A stretch of DNA of 64,000 nt from Membranipora membranacea (lineage: Eukaryota; Bryozoa; Gymnolaemata; Cheilostomatida; Membraniporidae): NCBI GenBank assembly GCA_914767715.1, contig OU612066.1, positions 30,166,283 to 30,230,282 on the forward strand, in the 5' to 3' direction. Numbering within the stretch: the first letter of the stretch is position 1; the number at the start of each line of letters is the position of its first letter. The position numbers and the translations under genes are program-made. The notes below the pieces were generated by a model. It ran no database searches, was not told where the DNA came from, and saw only the letters and a program-made list of their open reading frames with translations. Below, piece after piece: positions 22,397 to 34,591 of the stretch.

Positions 22397-22578
22397 TAAC
22401 TTACCAAACTCCTCAATGTCAGCATTTTGATGTTTCTTTCCCTCTTAATTTTGAGCTCTTCCAGCTGGGTGAGTAAAAGCGCATAGCATGCTCCTATGAT
22501 AACAAAGGCAGTTAAAAGCAACACCGTCTTAGTTTTGTTTTTGAAAGAGACACCATCTTGTCTTCGTCTGATAACCAT
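22397..22578 (-). CDS. Possible first coding exon of a type II membrane protein
   Basis: A minus-strand ATG opens a frame with a basic, lysine-rich start of about 18 residues, one hydrophobic helix (TVLLLTAFVIIGACYALLLT) and then a charged, coiled-coil-prone stretch (QLEELKIKRERNIKML). It ends at AGTTTG followed by GTAAGT, a consensus donor (exon end near 22404). A short cytosolic tail, one membrane anchor and a stalk is typical of type II proteins such as Golgi enzymes, but no downstream exon was identified on this strand. It could be a real gene, a truncated duplicate or chance. Confidence 0.35.
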
Positions 22579-24760
22579 CTTTTGTCAGCTCCAGTGTCGA
22601 TCGTTACGAATTTGATTGTTGGATTCCCTGCATGACAACTGAACAAAATGGCATGTAGCCCTTTGTTAACTGTTGGTAAAAACTATTTGATGCTAGTTAC
22701 CACGTACTATTGTCTGCATAAAACCAGATTTTACCCAGCACACTTTGCTTTCATTTTTTGAGTCAAGCATGTTATTTAGGGATTTTTCGCTTTGCATATT
22801 TTTTTAAAACTGGTGATAGCTGGTAGCTCTGTCTATGAAATTAGAGCTAATCAATTCTGATATGGATAAACTTCACATTTATTGCGTCTTAGGATTATTT
22901 GATCTGATCGGAATTCCAAACAGACCTGGGTATATATATAAATATTCCCGGGTATATATATATATATATACCCAGGAAGATTTGCCCTGGGAAATGCCCG
23001 GGAAGATTTGGTAGCTCAACTCTGTGTCAAATCAGTTGATTCAATATTCGATGACATTGGCTGATGTTTGAACAGTAGAGGGGAATCAGATTGAGTCGGA
23101 AGGTACCATTCCAAGAGTATCCATCCGTTACTTTGTCACCCTAAGAAATACTAAGAGAGAATTAATTCTGAATGGCAGGCCTAAATGGCACATTTATATT
23201 TACGCATTTGAATGTACTCATCGACTCGCTTCTTGTTTTGATTTCGAGGTATTATAATCACATTCAGTTTCCCTCTGTCAATTTTGATGAAGCTGTTTCC
23301 GTCCCTGCTTCACAGCTTTGGAATAATAAGAATAGTTTAAGCTTTGAATTTCTCAATCTCAAATTTTATGCGCTCTGACTAATTTTGTTAACATCTTGAC
23401 CAGAGAAATCGGCTTATTAAACTTTTTTTTGGTGTTTGAAAAATGTTTGATAGCATGATGTATGATGTAGCCCTTTGATATGTGTATGCATTGAATCCAC
23501 CCTCACAGTGTGGAACCAATGTTACTATGTTATACAAATTCTTGTCTCTGAAATTTCAAGTTGCCTCCCCTACACCAAGATTGCCAAGACTATCGGATGG
23601 TCACAAAATAAGAAGGTACCTTCAAACCAAAAAATATGCAAAATAACTAAAGGCCATAATTTGTAACTTAAGCTACAAGATAAATGTATAGTTTTGTGTC
23701 AAGGATGGAAACTAGTAAAAGAGTTAAGACAGTGCCGTCTCGCCAATAGATAGAATGAATCAGATTAAGTTTGATCCAGCTTCTCTGCCTTTGGATTTTC
23801 TCTTCTTTCACCGAGTCACAGCAGGTAAACATGCCTATTTGCCTCCAACTAATCTGGGATGTGGAGGGTGAAGTTTCAAAACACAGTCAATTTAAATCAA
23901 AATCAGAGAACTCTCCCTCTGATTGGTTCAATTTTGGAAAAATCTTAGAAAATCCAAATAATGAATGCTGTAACTCCTCATCGGATTTCAATCATTTTTA
24001 ATCAATTTAATCAAGCTAATTATAACGAAACAAGAAATGTTGTTAAGAAACATGTAAAGGTTTCCCGAACACAAAGATAAATGTTTGTTATATTAAATCA
24101 AGATACAATTTGGTTACCAAGTGGCTTTCACACCTCTCTGTATTTTACACTTCTTACCGTATTACCACAATATTATGTCATCAGACTTAATAGTGATTAC
24201 TATAAGATGTATTGAAGTCACCCAAACTTACAAGTCACTGTACACTTGTAATCGATAATGGATTGGTGTTATTACAATTTCTCCATCAAACAAAGGTTCA
24301 AAAATACTTAAATTTTGTACCAATCCTGTATCGAATAGTTATGTTTCATCCCGCAAATGACGCATGTAGTAGAGTGCCAGGAATTTTATTTAACATCGCT
24401 CGCAATCTGGTAATCCTGTAACATGTATTTTTGTGTTACAAGAAATGTGTGAAGGCATAATGTGTTTATAACGAGATTGTCATTCTGTGAAAACGAGATG
24501 TAGTAGCTTGTCAGTGAAAAGTTATGGCATTACATAGCACACATAATTAGCATTGAGCATTAAGATCGTGACAAACTTACACATTATAGGGCTATAGAAA
24601 ATCCGATAGTAAATGAGCAAATATAAATGTCGACTAGTCAGGATCACATCTGGCTAAAATAAGAATGCCAAAAATGATAATTGTGTGCCTGAAAATTCAA
24701 CTGAAATTTAAATCTCTGATACCACAGAAAATAATCTTGAAATGTAATGTAGCCTAATGT
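22579..24760. other. Spacer with a TA-rich palindrome
   Basis: Apart from the CCTGGGTATATATA palindrome at 22925-22977, nothing here looks coding or mobile. Short frames at 23172-23378, 23475-23666, 23771-24001 and 24212-24421 lack motifs. Confidence 0.45.
22925..22977. repeat. (TA)n palindrome
   Basis: CCTGGG and CCCAGG flank two TA runs separated by the CCCGGG palindrome. Able to extrude a hairpin; likely slippage-prone. Confidence 0.7.
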
Positions 24761-24769
24761 GATGAAAAC

Positions 24770-25420
24770 TGAAGGTGCAAAACACGTCCATTCCAACATG
24801 TGTAAAGGGTAGTGAGGGTTCTGTTCAGGTCGTAGGTAGTGTAGCCATCTTCTGAGTCATGGGTTTTCCTAGAAGACGAATGCATTTCACACAATTGTGA
24901 ATCATCATGGACAGCATGTGAGTACCTTGCCCAATAAAAAGCTAGCTCAGATATTTTTCATGGTTGTTTGCTTTCCTTGGTGAGCTACCTCTGCAAGCTT
25001 CTAGCGAGCAAACAGATTTGTCAGATGAGCTGAACCAGGCATGATAACCGGATGTCTGCTATGATCAGAGCCTAGAGATTTCTAGCCTTCCACTTACTTG
25101 CAAGTGCCCATCCTCTGCACTGATGAATGTGTCCAGCTTCAGTAGTGGGTGACGCTTAGATAGGAGTATGTCTGAGTGTAGCTTTTCTAGTTTGACAGGG
25201 AAATAGGACTGCTGGAGTAGTTTGAGAATAGTGATGAACACTTTTGAGCTGTTAGGATGAATATCTTCCTTTCTGTGTCGTGATCAGAACCTGAGAATGT
25301 ACCTCATGATGCCTGTGATTTTCGTCCAGCAGGTGAACTTGTTAAATAGTGACAATATTTCGTGCTCCTTTTCTGTAGAGGTAGTGTGTACAAAGACTTT
25401 TTAGATTTCTGGATTCTCAG
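24770..25420 (-). pseudogene. BEL/Pao-type retrotransposon pol fragment (integrase region)
   Basis: Found by translating the minus strand; stops hide it from simple reading-frame scans. Near 25420 it reads HEILSLFNKFTCWTKITGIMRYILRF. Next comes LKLDTFISAEDGHLQVSGRL (about 25150-25090), matching the LLKLxPFLDxDGLLRVGGRL block before the zinc-binding domain. Then MIHNCVKCIRLLGKPMTQKM (H-x-CVKC zinc ligands) and LPFTHVGMDVF lead into the integrase core. The order is that of Pao/BEL polyproteins. Several frameshifts and stops, plus an internal deletion where the HHAH zinc ligands should be, make it dead. Confidence 0.75.
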
Positions 25421-26425
25421 CATTGGGAATTGGGCAGTTGGGAATGTCCTAACTGGTTGATGTAGCGTACGGAGAGCAGGATCTTATTGTATTAAAGATG
25501 ACATGTAAATGTTTGCCAGCTCACATCTAGTCCTTTCAAGCAAGCGCATAATGGGTAACATTTCGTCCTGCCAATACTTTACACCTATAGCTTACATCAA
25601 AATTTATATTTTGGATTTTTTCAGACTACAGATATGCAATGATGGTAAGACTGGAGAAGCTGGTAGCAGGGTGAGATGAGTTAGTAATGGAAAGAGATCA
25701 TAACATCAAGACACTGGCCAGCACTGGAGAGTAACTAAGCAGAGAAGAGGTTGTTGCCCGCCATTGTACCAGAGGTGAATCCAGGAAGGATCATATAATT
25801 CCTGATGAAGAGGAAGGGTCTCGGAAAAAAAAACGAAAAGTTGAAATTTGAGTTTTTTCTTGTTTTTCATTATTTTTCTGCTTCAAAGAAAACTTGTAAT
25901 ACGAAAAAAAAATCTAGGTAAAGAGTACAAAAATAATCAACTCAATCTGCATATAAGCTGAACCGACAGTCAGCATAAATTTCCTCATCATTAGTTGGAG
26001 GGAATCTTGCCTGAATTGCAGCGTACATGCAAGTGGGCGCCATTGACCCCTTTTTAAGTTATGGTATTGCAATCTGATTATTAATCTGTAAGACCAAAAC
26101 CTCATGTTCTTCATCTTGATTATATGTGAAGCATTAGCAGGGAACTTGTCCTCCAAAGAGAAATTTAGAGCCAATACTTATATACATGTCATGTTGGGGA
26201 GCAAAATAAGCATAATCTGGAAGTACCTTGTTTCATCATACACACAGTTTGTTCCCATCTATCCAATAAACTTTGCTGCAATTGATCCAAGACTTTGCTG
26301 GATATTATATTAAAAATTCCACAGTCAGAATTATGAGATAAAAATACTTCAATAGTTTAAATATACCTACCTTTCAGTCAACCCCAATAAGCTCAACTAA
26401 TCAGCGTGAGCATAGCTTCTTTTGG
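25421..26425. other. Spacer, no gene recognised
   Basis: Plus-strand 25640-25830 has a vaguely LINE-tail-like composition, but too little to call. The rest shows nothing. Confidence 0.4.
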
Positions 26426-26430
26426 GGGAG

Positions 26431-26790
26431 AAGTCAAAAATCATAATTGGCTGGTTTTTTGAAAAACTTTAAAAATCAAATTTTTTCCAAAAAACTTATG
26501 TTTGATGTCTTAACTTGCTTTTTAAATGTTTTTGGACTTGGATAACTCAAAAATCATATTTGGCAATTTTTTGGAAAAAATTTAAAAATCGAATCTTTAG
26601 CCAAAAACTTAAGTTTGTTGACTTAAATTGTTTTTCCGAGTTTTTTGGCTTAGAGATCTCAAAAATCATACTTGGCTGTATTTTGAAAAATTTTATACAT
26701 CATATTTTCCCAAAAACATAAGTTTGCTGACTTAACTTGTTTTTCATAGGTTTTCGGATTTGGAGAACTCAAATATCATATCATGAAAAT
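26431..26790. repeat. Tandem repeat, about 112 bp, 3 full copies plus a partial
   Basis: CTCAAAAATCATA marks each unit (26435, 26548, 26660, 26770, spacings 113, 112, 110). Each unit also contains TTTGAAAAA-rich and CAAAAACTTAAGTTTG-like blocks. No coding content. Confidence 0.8.
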
Positions 26791-27839
26791 CATGACGTGG
26801 CAATCAAAAAAATTAATGCATCTTGCATATTTTTCACATCAAATTTGTCTCTTATCACATAATTGTCATGGCAATAAATCTTACAATTAAGTAACACACT
26901 GACTCTCCTCTGGTATATGCACAACACCTGCAGAACGGCAGTGAAATGACACCAGCGGGTGGTGATTGTTATTATTGTTATGAAATTAAGGTTTTCATGG
27001 TTATCGAAATGTTGCTTAAGAAATCATGCCTTTCAACGTGGTTTGCTTACGCTGCTAGCTGATTGGTTGGCTTTTTCACATCAAAACAGGTGATACGGTG
27101 CTAAGTTACAATACGTTTCTGATACCAAGCCAAACATTGATGTCCTTGGTGCCAAAGATGCACCTTTGCAGAAATTCCAGAGGGATTTATCATGAAAACA
27201 TTTGGTAGCGTACATTTTTAACAGACACAACCTTTACAAACCAGAACAAGTTATTATGTGGTCATAGCCTTTACAAGGAAGTCACTCAAACTATAAAAAA
27301 TTTCACTTGAATTAGTCAACTCCTTCCAGCCCATCTTAACATAATTCTTTAAAGGTTTTATGCACACAGATTTCACGTTCAAAAGTGTTGGCCAAGGTAA
27401 TTTGCTTTGGTACGAAAAACGTCAATTTTTGCCCACTTTATCAGGATCAAGATGTCAACATCAATTTTGGCCTGGCAAACTCAATCCTGTGAATTATAAA
27501 TTAGGCCAGAAGACACCAACAGTAAGCTTTCAGTTTATTTTGAGGGCTTTTGGGCAAAGATTTGACAGGCAAAATAATGGGATTCCGATGACAAACTGAG
27601 AGGTGTAGAACTAAGACATGATATTGACACAACCTATCTACACATATAAAGGCTGCCAAATTGTTGCCCACTTCTGATATAATGAACTAAACAATAGCTT
27701 TTCGTGAATTCTGGTCTATAACCCTGAATACTTTTTAACTGGCAGACTGGGAGGTGTAGAAACCAGATATTTGAAATCAGCATAAAATTCTGAAGTAGAA
27801 ACATTTAGTTCCATATTGCCCCAATTCCGTTAAAATAAA

Positions 27840-29800
27840 CACACTTATAGCTAGGTGTCTTCTGGACGAAATAGGGCAAACACAACAACCCGCCATATTT
27901 TGTGACTTGAGTATTCACTAATGACATAAATAACCTAAGAGGCATTCCCTTACTGCATTACTGCAAACGTCGTGTAAACCTTGAAGACCTGGTAGAGATC
28001 AATAACCATCACCCATTAGTGTCAAGCCACTAACTTCATCTCATAAATCTTCTTGACTTGAGCCAATTATGAAGGGTTGTCAAAATTCTTATGCTTATTT
28101 AAAAGAAGATATTTCTCTCCTATTTTTTGCAAAGTAGTATTTTTGTCATTGAGAGCTGGAGGGTACTTTCCTGAAGGAAATAGAAACTGCTTTACCTGCG
28201 AGGACTTTCTGTTTTTGTGCATATAACGTGTTGAAGAAAATTTATAGTTAACAAACATAAAAGTTATAGCAACAATAGCTGTGCAAGAGAAAGCTGGATG
28301 AACTTGCTATCAGTGTTTGCCAAAACACTTTACGTCAGAATGTCAACTTTTCACCTCTGGCCTCTGGCAAAATCGATTCTGTGATAGATGGATCGGCCAA
28401 ACACAACAACAAGTCGTGTTTTGTGACTTGAAGTTTTACCCATGCTATAAATAACCTAAAGGATACTTATGGACCATGTGTTTTTGTTGTATTCCAAGCA
28501 TAACTAGTGTAACTACATGGGAATTCAATAATGAGAAAATTCTGAACCCACCCTGAACCCCCGAAATTGATAGCATTGAGAATTGTCTGCACCATTGACC
28601 GATAACTCCAAAGCGATACATATTACTGTAGATCAAGGAGCGGGTGCTATGATTGGCCAATTTGATTTAAATAGCTGTGATTGGCCGATTTGATTTACAT
28701 AACAATGAGAATAACAAATATAACCTTTATTGGAACTTAGGCTTAGTTTTGATAATATATACAGCCCCACACAAACTTTGTAATTATGGGATATTAGTCT
28801 AGTCTAGCTTAGCTCTAATTGGATTAATTAGAGCCAATCACATTAGAAGCTACTGTGTCATGTCATAACCAGGGTAGATATGAATACCAGTGTTTATGAC
28901 TGAGAATTTGGGCACCCCTGTGGGGGCGCAATAGGTGACCAAATAATTTTCCGAGATGCAGGTCTTTACGTATTCTTTAAAAGCATTTCTTAAAAATATC
29001 ACTGCACCGCATCCTTTGAAGTCAAGTTTTTCCTAGTACTTATTATATGATATTGCAGGAAATTTTTTCAAACTGGTCATAATTTCATCTTGAATTTTGA
29101 AAAAAAACCTTTGATGATGTGTAAAGCTTGGAATCGGCTCTTGCTAATTGCGTAGGGTTCTAAGAAAAAGATTACCAGTTTATCTGCATAGCAACCACAG
29201 AAATCTAATCTTATTATCACGTGCACGATGTTTTGAGGTTAATGCCAAAATGATGGCTGTTTTCATAGTATGTATATATATGGTCAGACATCTTTTCAAT
29301 TTGATCAGTAGTTTCAAACAAAAATTTTCTAGCAATTCTAATTTAATCTGCTATATCTATCGCTCTCAAGGTTTAGTTGAAAAATGTAATGATAAGCTCC
29401 GCCTAATGCAACTAAAATAATCGCATTATCTTATGCTATGTCATCTGATATCATCATGTCATTTGTTATCGAAGGGCTCATGCACACAGCAGTCAGGTGC
29501 AAAATTGGTTGTCAATTTTTGGTATGAACAATTTAAAACGATCATATCTGGTATGTCAAAATCAATTCTGCGAGTGATGTATAGGCCAAACACAACAACA
29601 AGCCGTGTTTTGTGACTTGAAATTTTTTTTACCATTGCTATAAATGATTTAAAAGTATTCTTTAAAAATATCATGACACCGCACCCTTTGACCACAAGTT
29701 TTCCCTAGGACTTATTATTTACCTCAAGCCATAAATCTCACATTATTTGTCAAGCCGAAGTAATTTTGGTAAAAATTTCTCCAAACTGAGCGAGAAGTCT
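27840..29800. repeat. Dispersed repeat family, several diverged copies
   Basis: AAACACAACAACAAG followed by TGTTTTGTGACTTGA and a tract ending ATAAATAACCTAA recurs near 27866, 28394 and 29583. A second block, ATATCACTGCACCGCATCCT followed by TTTTCCTAG and CTTATTAT, recurs at 28990 and 29665. The copies look like fragments of one larger unidentified repeat. The reading frames across them are not conserved. Confidence 0.6.
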
Positions 29801-29832
29801 GTCTCCCTTTACACTGTCTACAATCATAATGT

Positions 29833-30020
29833 AGCTAAGATCAAAGTGTCACTGCCAATGGCCGATTAGTGCCAGTTCTGTTTTGGCAGCTTGCTGCACA
29901 CTCATGATTAGGAGGTCTTCTATGGCTTCACCTCTAGGATGCATTCTAGTTTTCTAGAATGTATCACATTCTCAGTATGAGGATTTAGGGCACCTTTCGT
30001 CCCTCTTTAGGGGCAGCCCA
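29833..30020 (+). repeat. U2 snRNA-headed repeat, copy 2 (5'-truncated)
   Basis: Begins within the U2-like head (AGCTAAGATCAAAGTGTCAC) and continues collinearly with the copy at 7221-7410 to the same GGGGCAGCCCA end. Relative to copy 1 it lacks about 21 head bases and carries an extra block of about 20 bases near 29890. Two copies sharing a body unrelated to U2 establish this as a repeat family. Confidence 0.75.
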
Positions 30021-30544
30021 ATCTTCTGTTTCTTACTAAACAGCAACATATAAAACAATTACCAATACTTAAGGTCCACTTTGGTTTGAAGGTGATTTGC
30101 GAGTAATTTAGGCGAACAAGTCTCAACTGAGCTGAACTGAGAAAACCTAGATGACACAGTACATGGATCATTTCCCCTTTAGCTAGCAACTACCAACTAT
30201 CAATTTGAGGTATATAAAGGCATTTATTGTTTTGTTATTAACAAAAGCACAACAAAGGACCGCAATGGAAAATCATGCCTGCGAACAATTCTTAATTGAT
30301 GATCACATGTTTACAATAGCAATGGGGTTCAGACTATTATTGGAGGCACAACAAACTATTTCAGAGACAAATCTTCACAATGAGATATGGTTTCATTTGA
30401 AGTTCAAGATATTGTCAAAATTGTATCGGTATAAATGACAACATATTCACCTTTACCATATCCCCAATCTGATTAGTCTTGTTGTCATTATATTAATACT
30501 CTATCAAGACTGCATAATCAATGGCGCTGACAGAAGCTGGGTTT
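30021..30544. other. Spacer, no gene recognised
   Basis: Chance frames only. This is close to the centre side of the right duplication arm. Confidence 0.4.
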
Positions 30545-31421
30545 CCCCTTTTTTGGTGTTTTCCTTTCTTCCTCAAAAGTATTTTCCTATGCTGTAATAA
30601 TGTGAATGGTTGGAGGCGTATATAATAAAAGAAAATTCACTTGCAGTATGCATAATAAAGCAGATTTGATAGGTGTACTTTTTTTTTTAAATTGGAATGC
30701 TCTCAATATGGTGCGTAGCATTATTGAGATCGAGTGTGCAACATATGTTCCACAAATGAATTAAATTCTGAGCTTCAAAATTCTGTTGAGTCCTCATGGA
30801 TATCCTCCCTGCAGAAAGGGGAAGCAGAAGAGCATGGAAGATAATTAGTTTAATATACTTCTCTGGGCATTTCGGCAACAGAACTGATACTTTCAACAGA
30901 TTTGGTAACACTTGTCCAGGGTTGATGTTGTCAGATAACAGGACTGATTATCAAAATAAAATAAAGCTCCCCCTATCCCTGCAAGTTGATAGATTACCTG
31001 CCCTTGTGAGACGTTTCCTCATTGTTTGTACTAAATCTTAGTCAATGCAAACACTGCCCAGCATTCTAGCTCAATGTCCGACATTTATGAATATTAAACT
31101 ACCCATATATAATATATATATATATATACTTTTATTGTCATTCTACATCATCTTTAGGAATGTTTTTCATGCAGTGACAGAACAAAAAAGAAAAAACTTA
31201 AGTGGAGAGAAAAAGAAAAAATACTCAAGTAATAAGAATTAATAGGATATAAAGTGCTTTGATATTTGTATTTGACACATAATTTGGAGAAACATTTTAA
31301 TTGTGAAAGGATAGTGATGTTGGATATAAAAGAGAGAATAATTTATCTGTGTGATGAAGGCATATCATAATTAGCGATGGGATCCGTGTTTTGGTTGTGT
31401 TCCTGTTGTATTGGCTACCAC
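30545..31421 (-). repeat. Right arm of inverted duplication, inner part
   Basis: Reverse complement aligns to 19794-20411 and then, skipping the foldback element, to 13654-13886. Contains a (TA)n run at 31098-31129 absent from the left arm. The sequence reading across 31040-31060 is the uninterrupted target site of the foldback element. Confidence 0.75.
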
Positions 31422-31854
31422 CATGGGCATAGCGGGGGGGATTCGAAGGGTTCGAACGAACACCCTTCTAGTCCAGTCACAAAATTTTTTTTCTCCATAT
31501 TTTCAACCTCTCTGTGTTTTGGTACAAAACTATGTATTGACATGCACTGTGATTGATATTATAACAGATGTTCACATACTACCTGCAACTTATGTGTTGC
31601 AGGACTATAGCACAACAGCTTTTGTTAGGGAAACATGAAACGCAACAAATGCCATCATTGTCTCTATATATTCATGACTTTTGACATCAATGTTCAATGA
31701 TGTCACCTAATAGTTGAAAAACAAAAAATTGCAGGTAAATTTAAAACATAGTCTGTCAATGTTTAATAAGTAAATGCAGACTAGGCTCCATTGCATGAAC
31801 TTAAACAGAAGGAAAAAACGTGGAAAATATAGACAGAGGGAGATAGAGAGAGAC

Positions 31855-31917
31855 ATGTCATCTAAGAAAGAGAAGAGAGGGCAGCCAAAGCTAGACAGCT
31901 TCTTTTCATCACTATCC
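31855..31917 (+). pseudogene. hAT transposase N-terminal exon remnant
   Basis: ATG opens MSSKKEKRGQPKLDSFFSS and ends at a GTAGGG donor-like site. The short basic start with a LDSFF motif is typical of hAT transposases of the ZMYM1-like type. The next exon at about 32645-32745 reads TTLDDESIPSSSNDPSP and ends at GTAAGA. Their phases do not join cleanly, consistent with decay. Confidence 0.45.
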
Positions 31918-32989
31918 AGGTAGGGGAGAGTCTTTTGTGGATTTGAAATATGCATTGCAAGGAAGAAAAAGCCTAGCTGCTAGCTAGTCATTCTTCCCAG
32001 TTCAATTTAAATTGAATTGAAGATTTCCCTTACTATTACTACTATTGGTTGTGGTTCCAAAATTATTTACTTTGGTCTGCAGAGATTACTAGACTAGAGT
32101 GGGTTCCCAGATGGCCCATCAGATGAGGGCCTAAGACATAAATAGGTGGTGGAAGTAGTAGACTGGGTTATGTTATATTTGGGTCTCATGAACTGATTGA
32201 GTTGGTGTTGGCAACCCCATGGCCAGTTTTCTCTCCCCTTTGCTGCTAAAATCAAATATTACAAGCTCTGGTGTAGTGTGTTGTAGATGCGCCTCGGTGT
32301 CAGGGAGCTGTACATGGTAAGCACAGCTCTTCAAATATACATCTGTTTTTCCAGGACCACAGGGGGCAAAGTGCCTCGTTTAGATTTACTTGACAGGTTC
32401 ACTGTTCATTTTCCTGCCAGGACAGCATGGCTCCGTTACTGACTATCTAGCTCATTCTCCTCTCCTACTAGTGAAATGTGACAAACATAGTTGTATTGTC
32501 TGCTCGTTTTATGACTCATCCAACTTTAGTCACATCCACCTTGGATGAACCCGTTCCGTGACGGTGATGACTGAATCAAACCAAAGGCGCTCACACAAAT
32601 AATTTTTGGATCTTTCTTTTGGATTGCCAGTACATTTTTGTTCGGTACATGTGATTGTAGAGACTACTCTCGATGATGAATCCATACCTTCGTCATCAAA
32701 TGATCCATCACCGGTAGTGGCAAACCATCAATTCAACCTATTGGTAAGAATTCATTCACTTATCTATTACGCTATACCCCTAACATGATTATCTGTTTTT
32801 TTGTGGTTTGAATCTAACTTTATTGCCATATATATCCCATACTGACCCTTCTATTAATGCCATTCAGACATTCCGGTGTTAGGTAGCCCAGCCACCCATC
32901 GCTACTCAACTCGAAATAATAAAAGACTGAAGCTACTGACCTGTAATGATTTATGAACACTATTATCAGTGTTTGTTTCTCTTATGACA

Positions 32990-33406
32990 GATATTGGAGA
33001 CTTTATCAACTGCACGATTAGCAAAGAAGATGTAACAAGAACTGTGCAGCAGCTGAATAATGACACGATTTAGACTGCTGAAGAATCATCACAGACCCTC
33101 CACATACCACAATTTCCTTCAACTCTTGCATCAGCTTTCAAATTATGTGACTCTGACAATTATCTGAATATTTATATCATGCTATCTATCGCCTGCACGT
33201 GGCCTGTGACCGGCTGTGAGTGTGAGCGATCGTTCAGTGGACTCAGGAGGCTTAACACTTACCTTCGTGCTGCACAGAGCTCCGAGAGACTAGACGCTCT
33301 CGCCATGATGAGCATCCATCGAAGCATGGAAATAGATGTTGAAAACATTGTAAATCTATTTGCTCAGCTCCACCCACGGCGCATGGAGTTAAATATTTTA
33401 AGCTAA
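32990..33406 (+). pseudogene. hAT transposase C-terminal dimerisation region
   Basis: After an acceptor-like TATGACAG at about 32990, DIGDFINCTISKEDV is followed by a TAG stop. The hAT-C block then reads LPSTLASAFKL-like sequence, SIACTWPVTGCECERSFSGL, RRLNTYLRAAQSSERLDAL, MMSIHRS and LHPRRMEL, ending with a natural stop. The CERSFS signature and RL-AL-MxSIHR are the standard hAT dimerisation motifs. The catalytic DDE residues are not present in this element. Confidence 0.8.
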
Positions 33407-33763
33407 GTAACATGTTAATAATATAATATATAGTAAAACTTACATCACGATTCAAGGTCACTACTAAAAATTACCATTGATTGGGCCAGCCTGGGCCATT
33501 TATTTCATTTTGACTTTAAAAGTAATAAAAAATACATCTTATTTTACTGTTACATTTCTATGATTTATACAGCTGATATCGATTCTGGTGATATGTTAGC
33601 TAACCAAAACCCCACTGGGGGGCTTACAGTGCCCCCCAGACCCCCCAGCTGTATTACTCCGGCACTACATGCCGTCGTCTCAGGCGCTTCGCGTATTCGT
33701 GAGACTACATCCCACTTAAAAGAACACCCTCAATGATGACCCAGCTACGCCCATGGTTATCAC

Positions 33764-34591
33764 AGGTTTACAGTTTTCAAATTATGTCTAATATTTAATT
33801 TTCCCCGATCAGTAGGACAACCTGATCAACCAGTTTAACCAATCAATGGTTTACACATTGGCTTACAAACATACAGTACAGTTGACTCCATAACAAAAAA
33901 TGACTTGATTATAATGATGCTTTGGTCCCTAAGAGTAGTGGCAATAGTCAGTCACATTTATATCATACTAGTTTAACTTTTAGTACCAGGCTGGTGGTTT
34001 TGTAAAATTGGATGCACAAGGTCTCTTATTTTATAGTTATCTTTTACTTACGTTTGGTGATAAACCTGTTAATTGTCTAGAACCAAATACAAAAATTGAT
34101 GGACTTTGGCACAGCTGAATATATTTTACTATGCTACATTTTTGTTCCACAGTTAAGGTAAGTAATAATGTTATGTATGTTCATTAGAGGTTAGCTTTTG
34201 GCTGTGGTCAAAAGCGCACTTTCTCTGATAATTAATTCCCAAAAGATTGTGCTTGTGTTTCATATTAGTTTATAGCAGCAACTAAAACTTTCTTGCTCAA
34301 AAATTTCATCTGAATGCATTTTTAATGTCACAATTCGTCTCAAATGACAGAAATCAAGCGTAAATGATGCTGTTGTAGAAACAATAAATTTCTAAATACA
34401 AATACATTTAAATTCAATCAATTAGACGGTGACATCTTGCTTCATTGTTTTCAACTACTCAGTATGTGCTGACAAAGATCGGTTTCTGACCCAAATGGTG
34501 AAAACTAGAAGGAAAATCACATCAAATTGCGGGTTTTTGTTTCCTTGGGAAGGCAACAATAATGCGCTGGTTTTCACAAGGAGGTAGAGAC
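33764..34591 (-). repeat. Right arm of inverted duplication, 3' flank of gene B
   Basis: Aligns in reverse complement with 13054-13650: shared blocks around ATGATGCTTTGGTCCCT, CATACTAGTTTAACTTT, CAGGCTGGTGGTTTTG, GGATGCACAAGG and ATGTTCATTAGAGGTTAGCT. No gene is seen. Confidence 0.75.

Larger units (their letters stand above)
31422..33755 (+). mobile_element. hAT DNA transposon, deletion derivative
   Basis: The ends are short inverted repeats (CATGGGCATAGC and GCTACGCCCATG). They are flanked by 8-bp direct repeats GCTACCAC (31414-31421) and GTTATCAC (33756-33763), differing by two transitions. The left duplication arm has the unoccupied site GTGATAAC, confirming both boundaries and the 8-bp duplication typical of hAT. 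The interior retains the start and end of a transposase but lacks the middle, including most of the RNase H-like core, so it cannot transpose itself. Confidence 0.85.

Noticed and set aside
25640-25830. LINE tail on the plus strand
   Set aside because: Only a weak compositional likeness to LINE C-termini, with stops; below the standard for a call.
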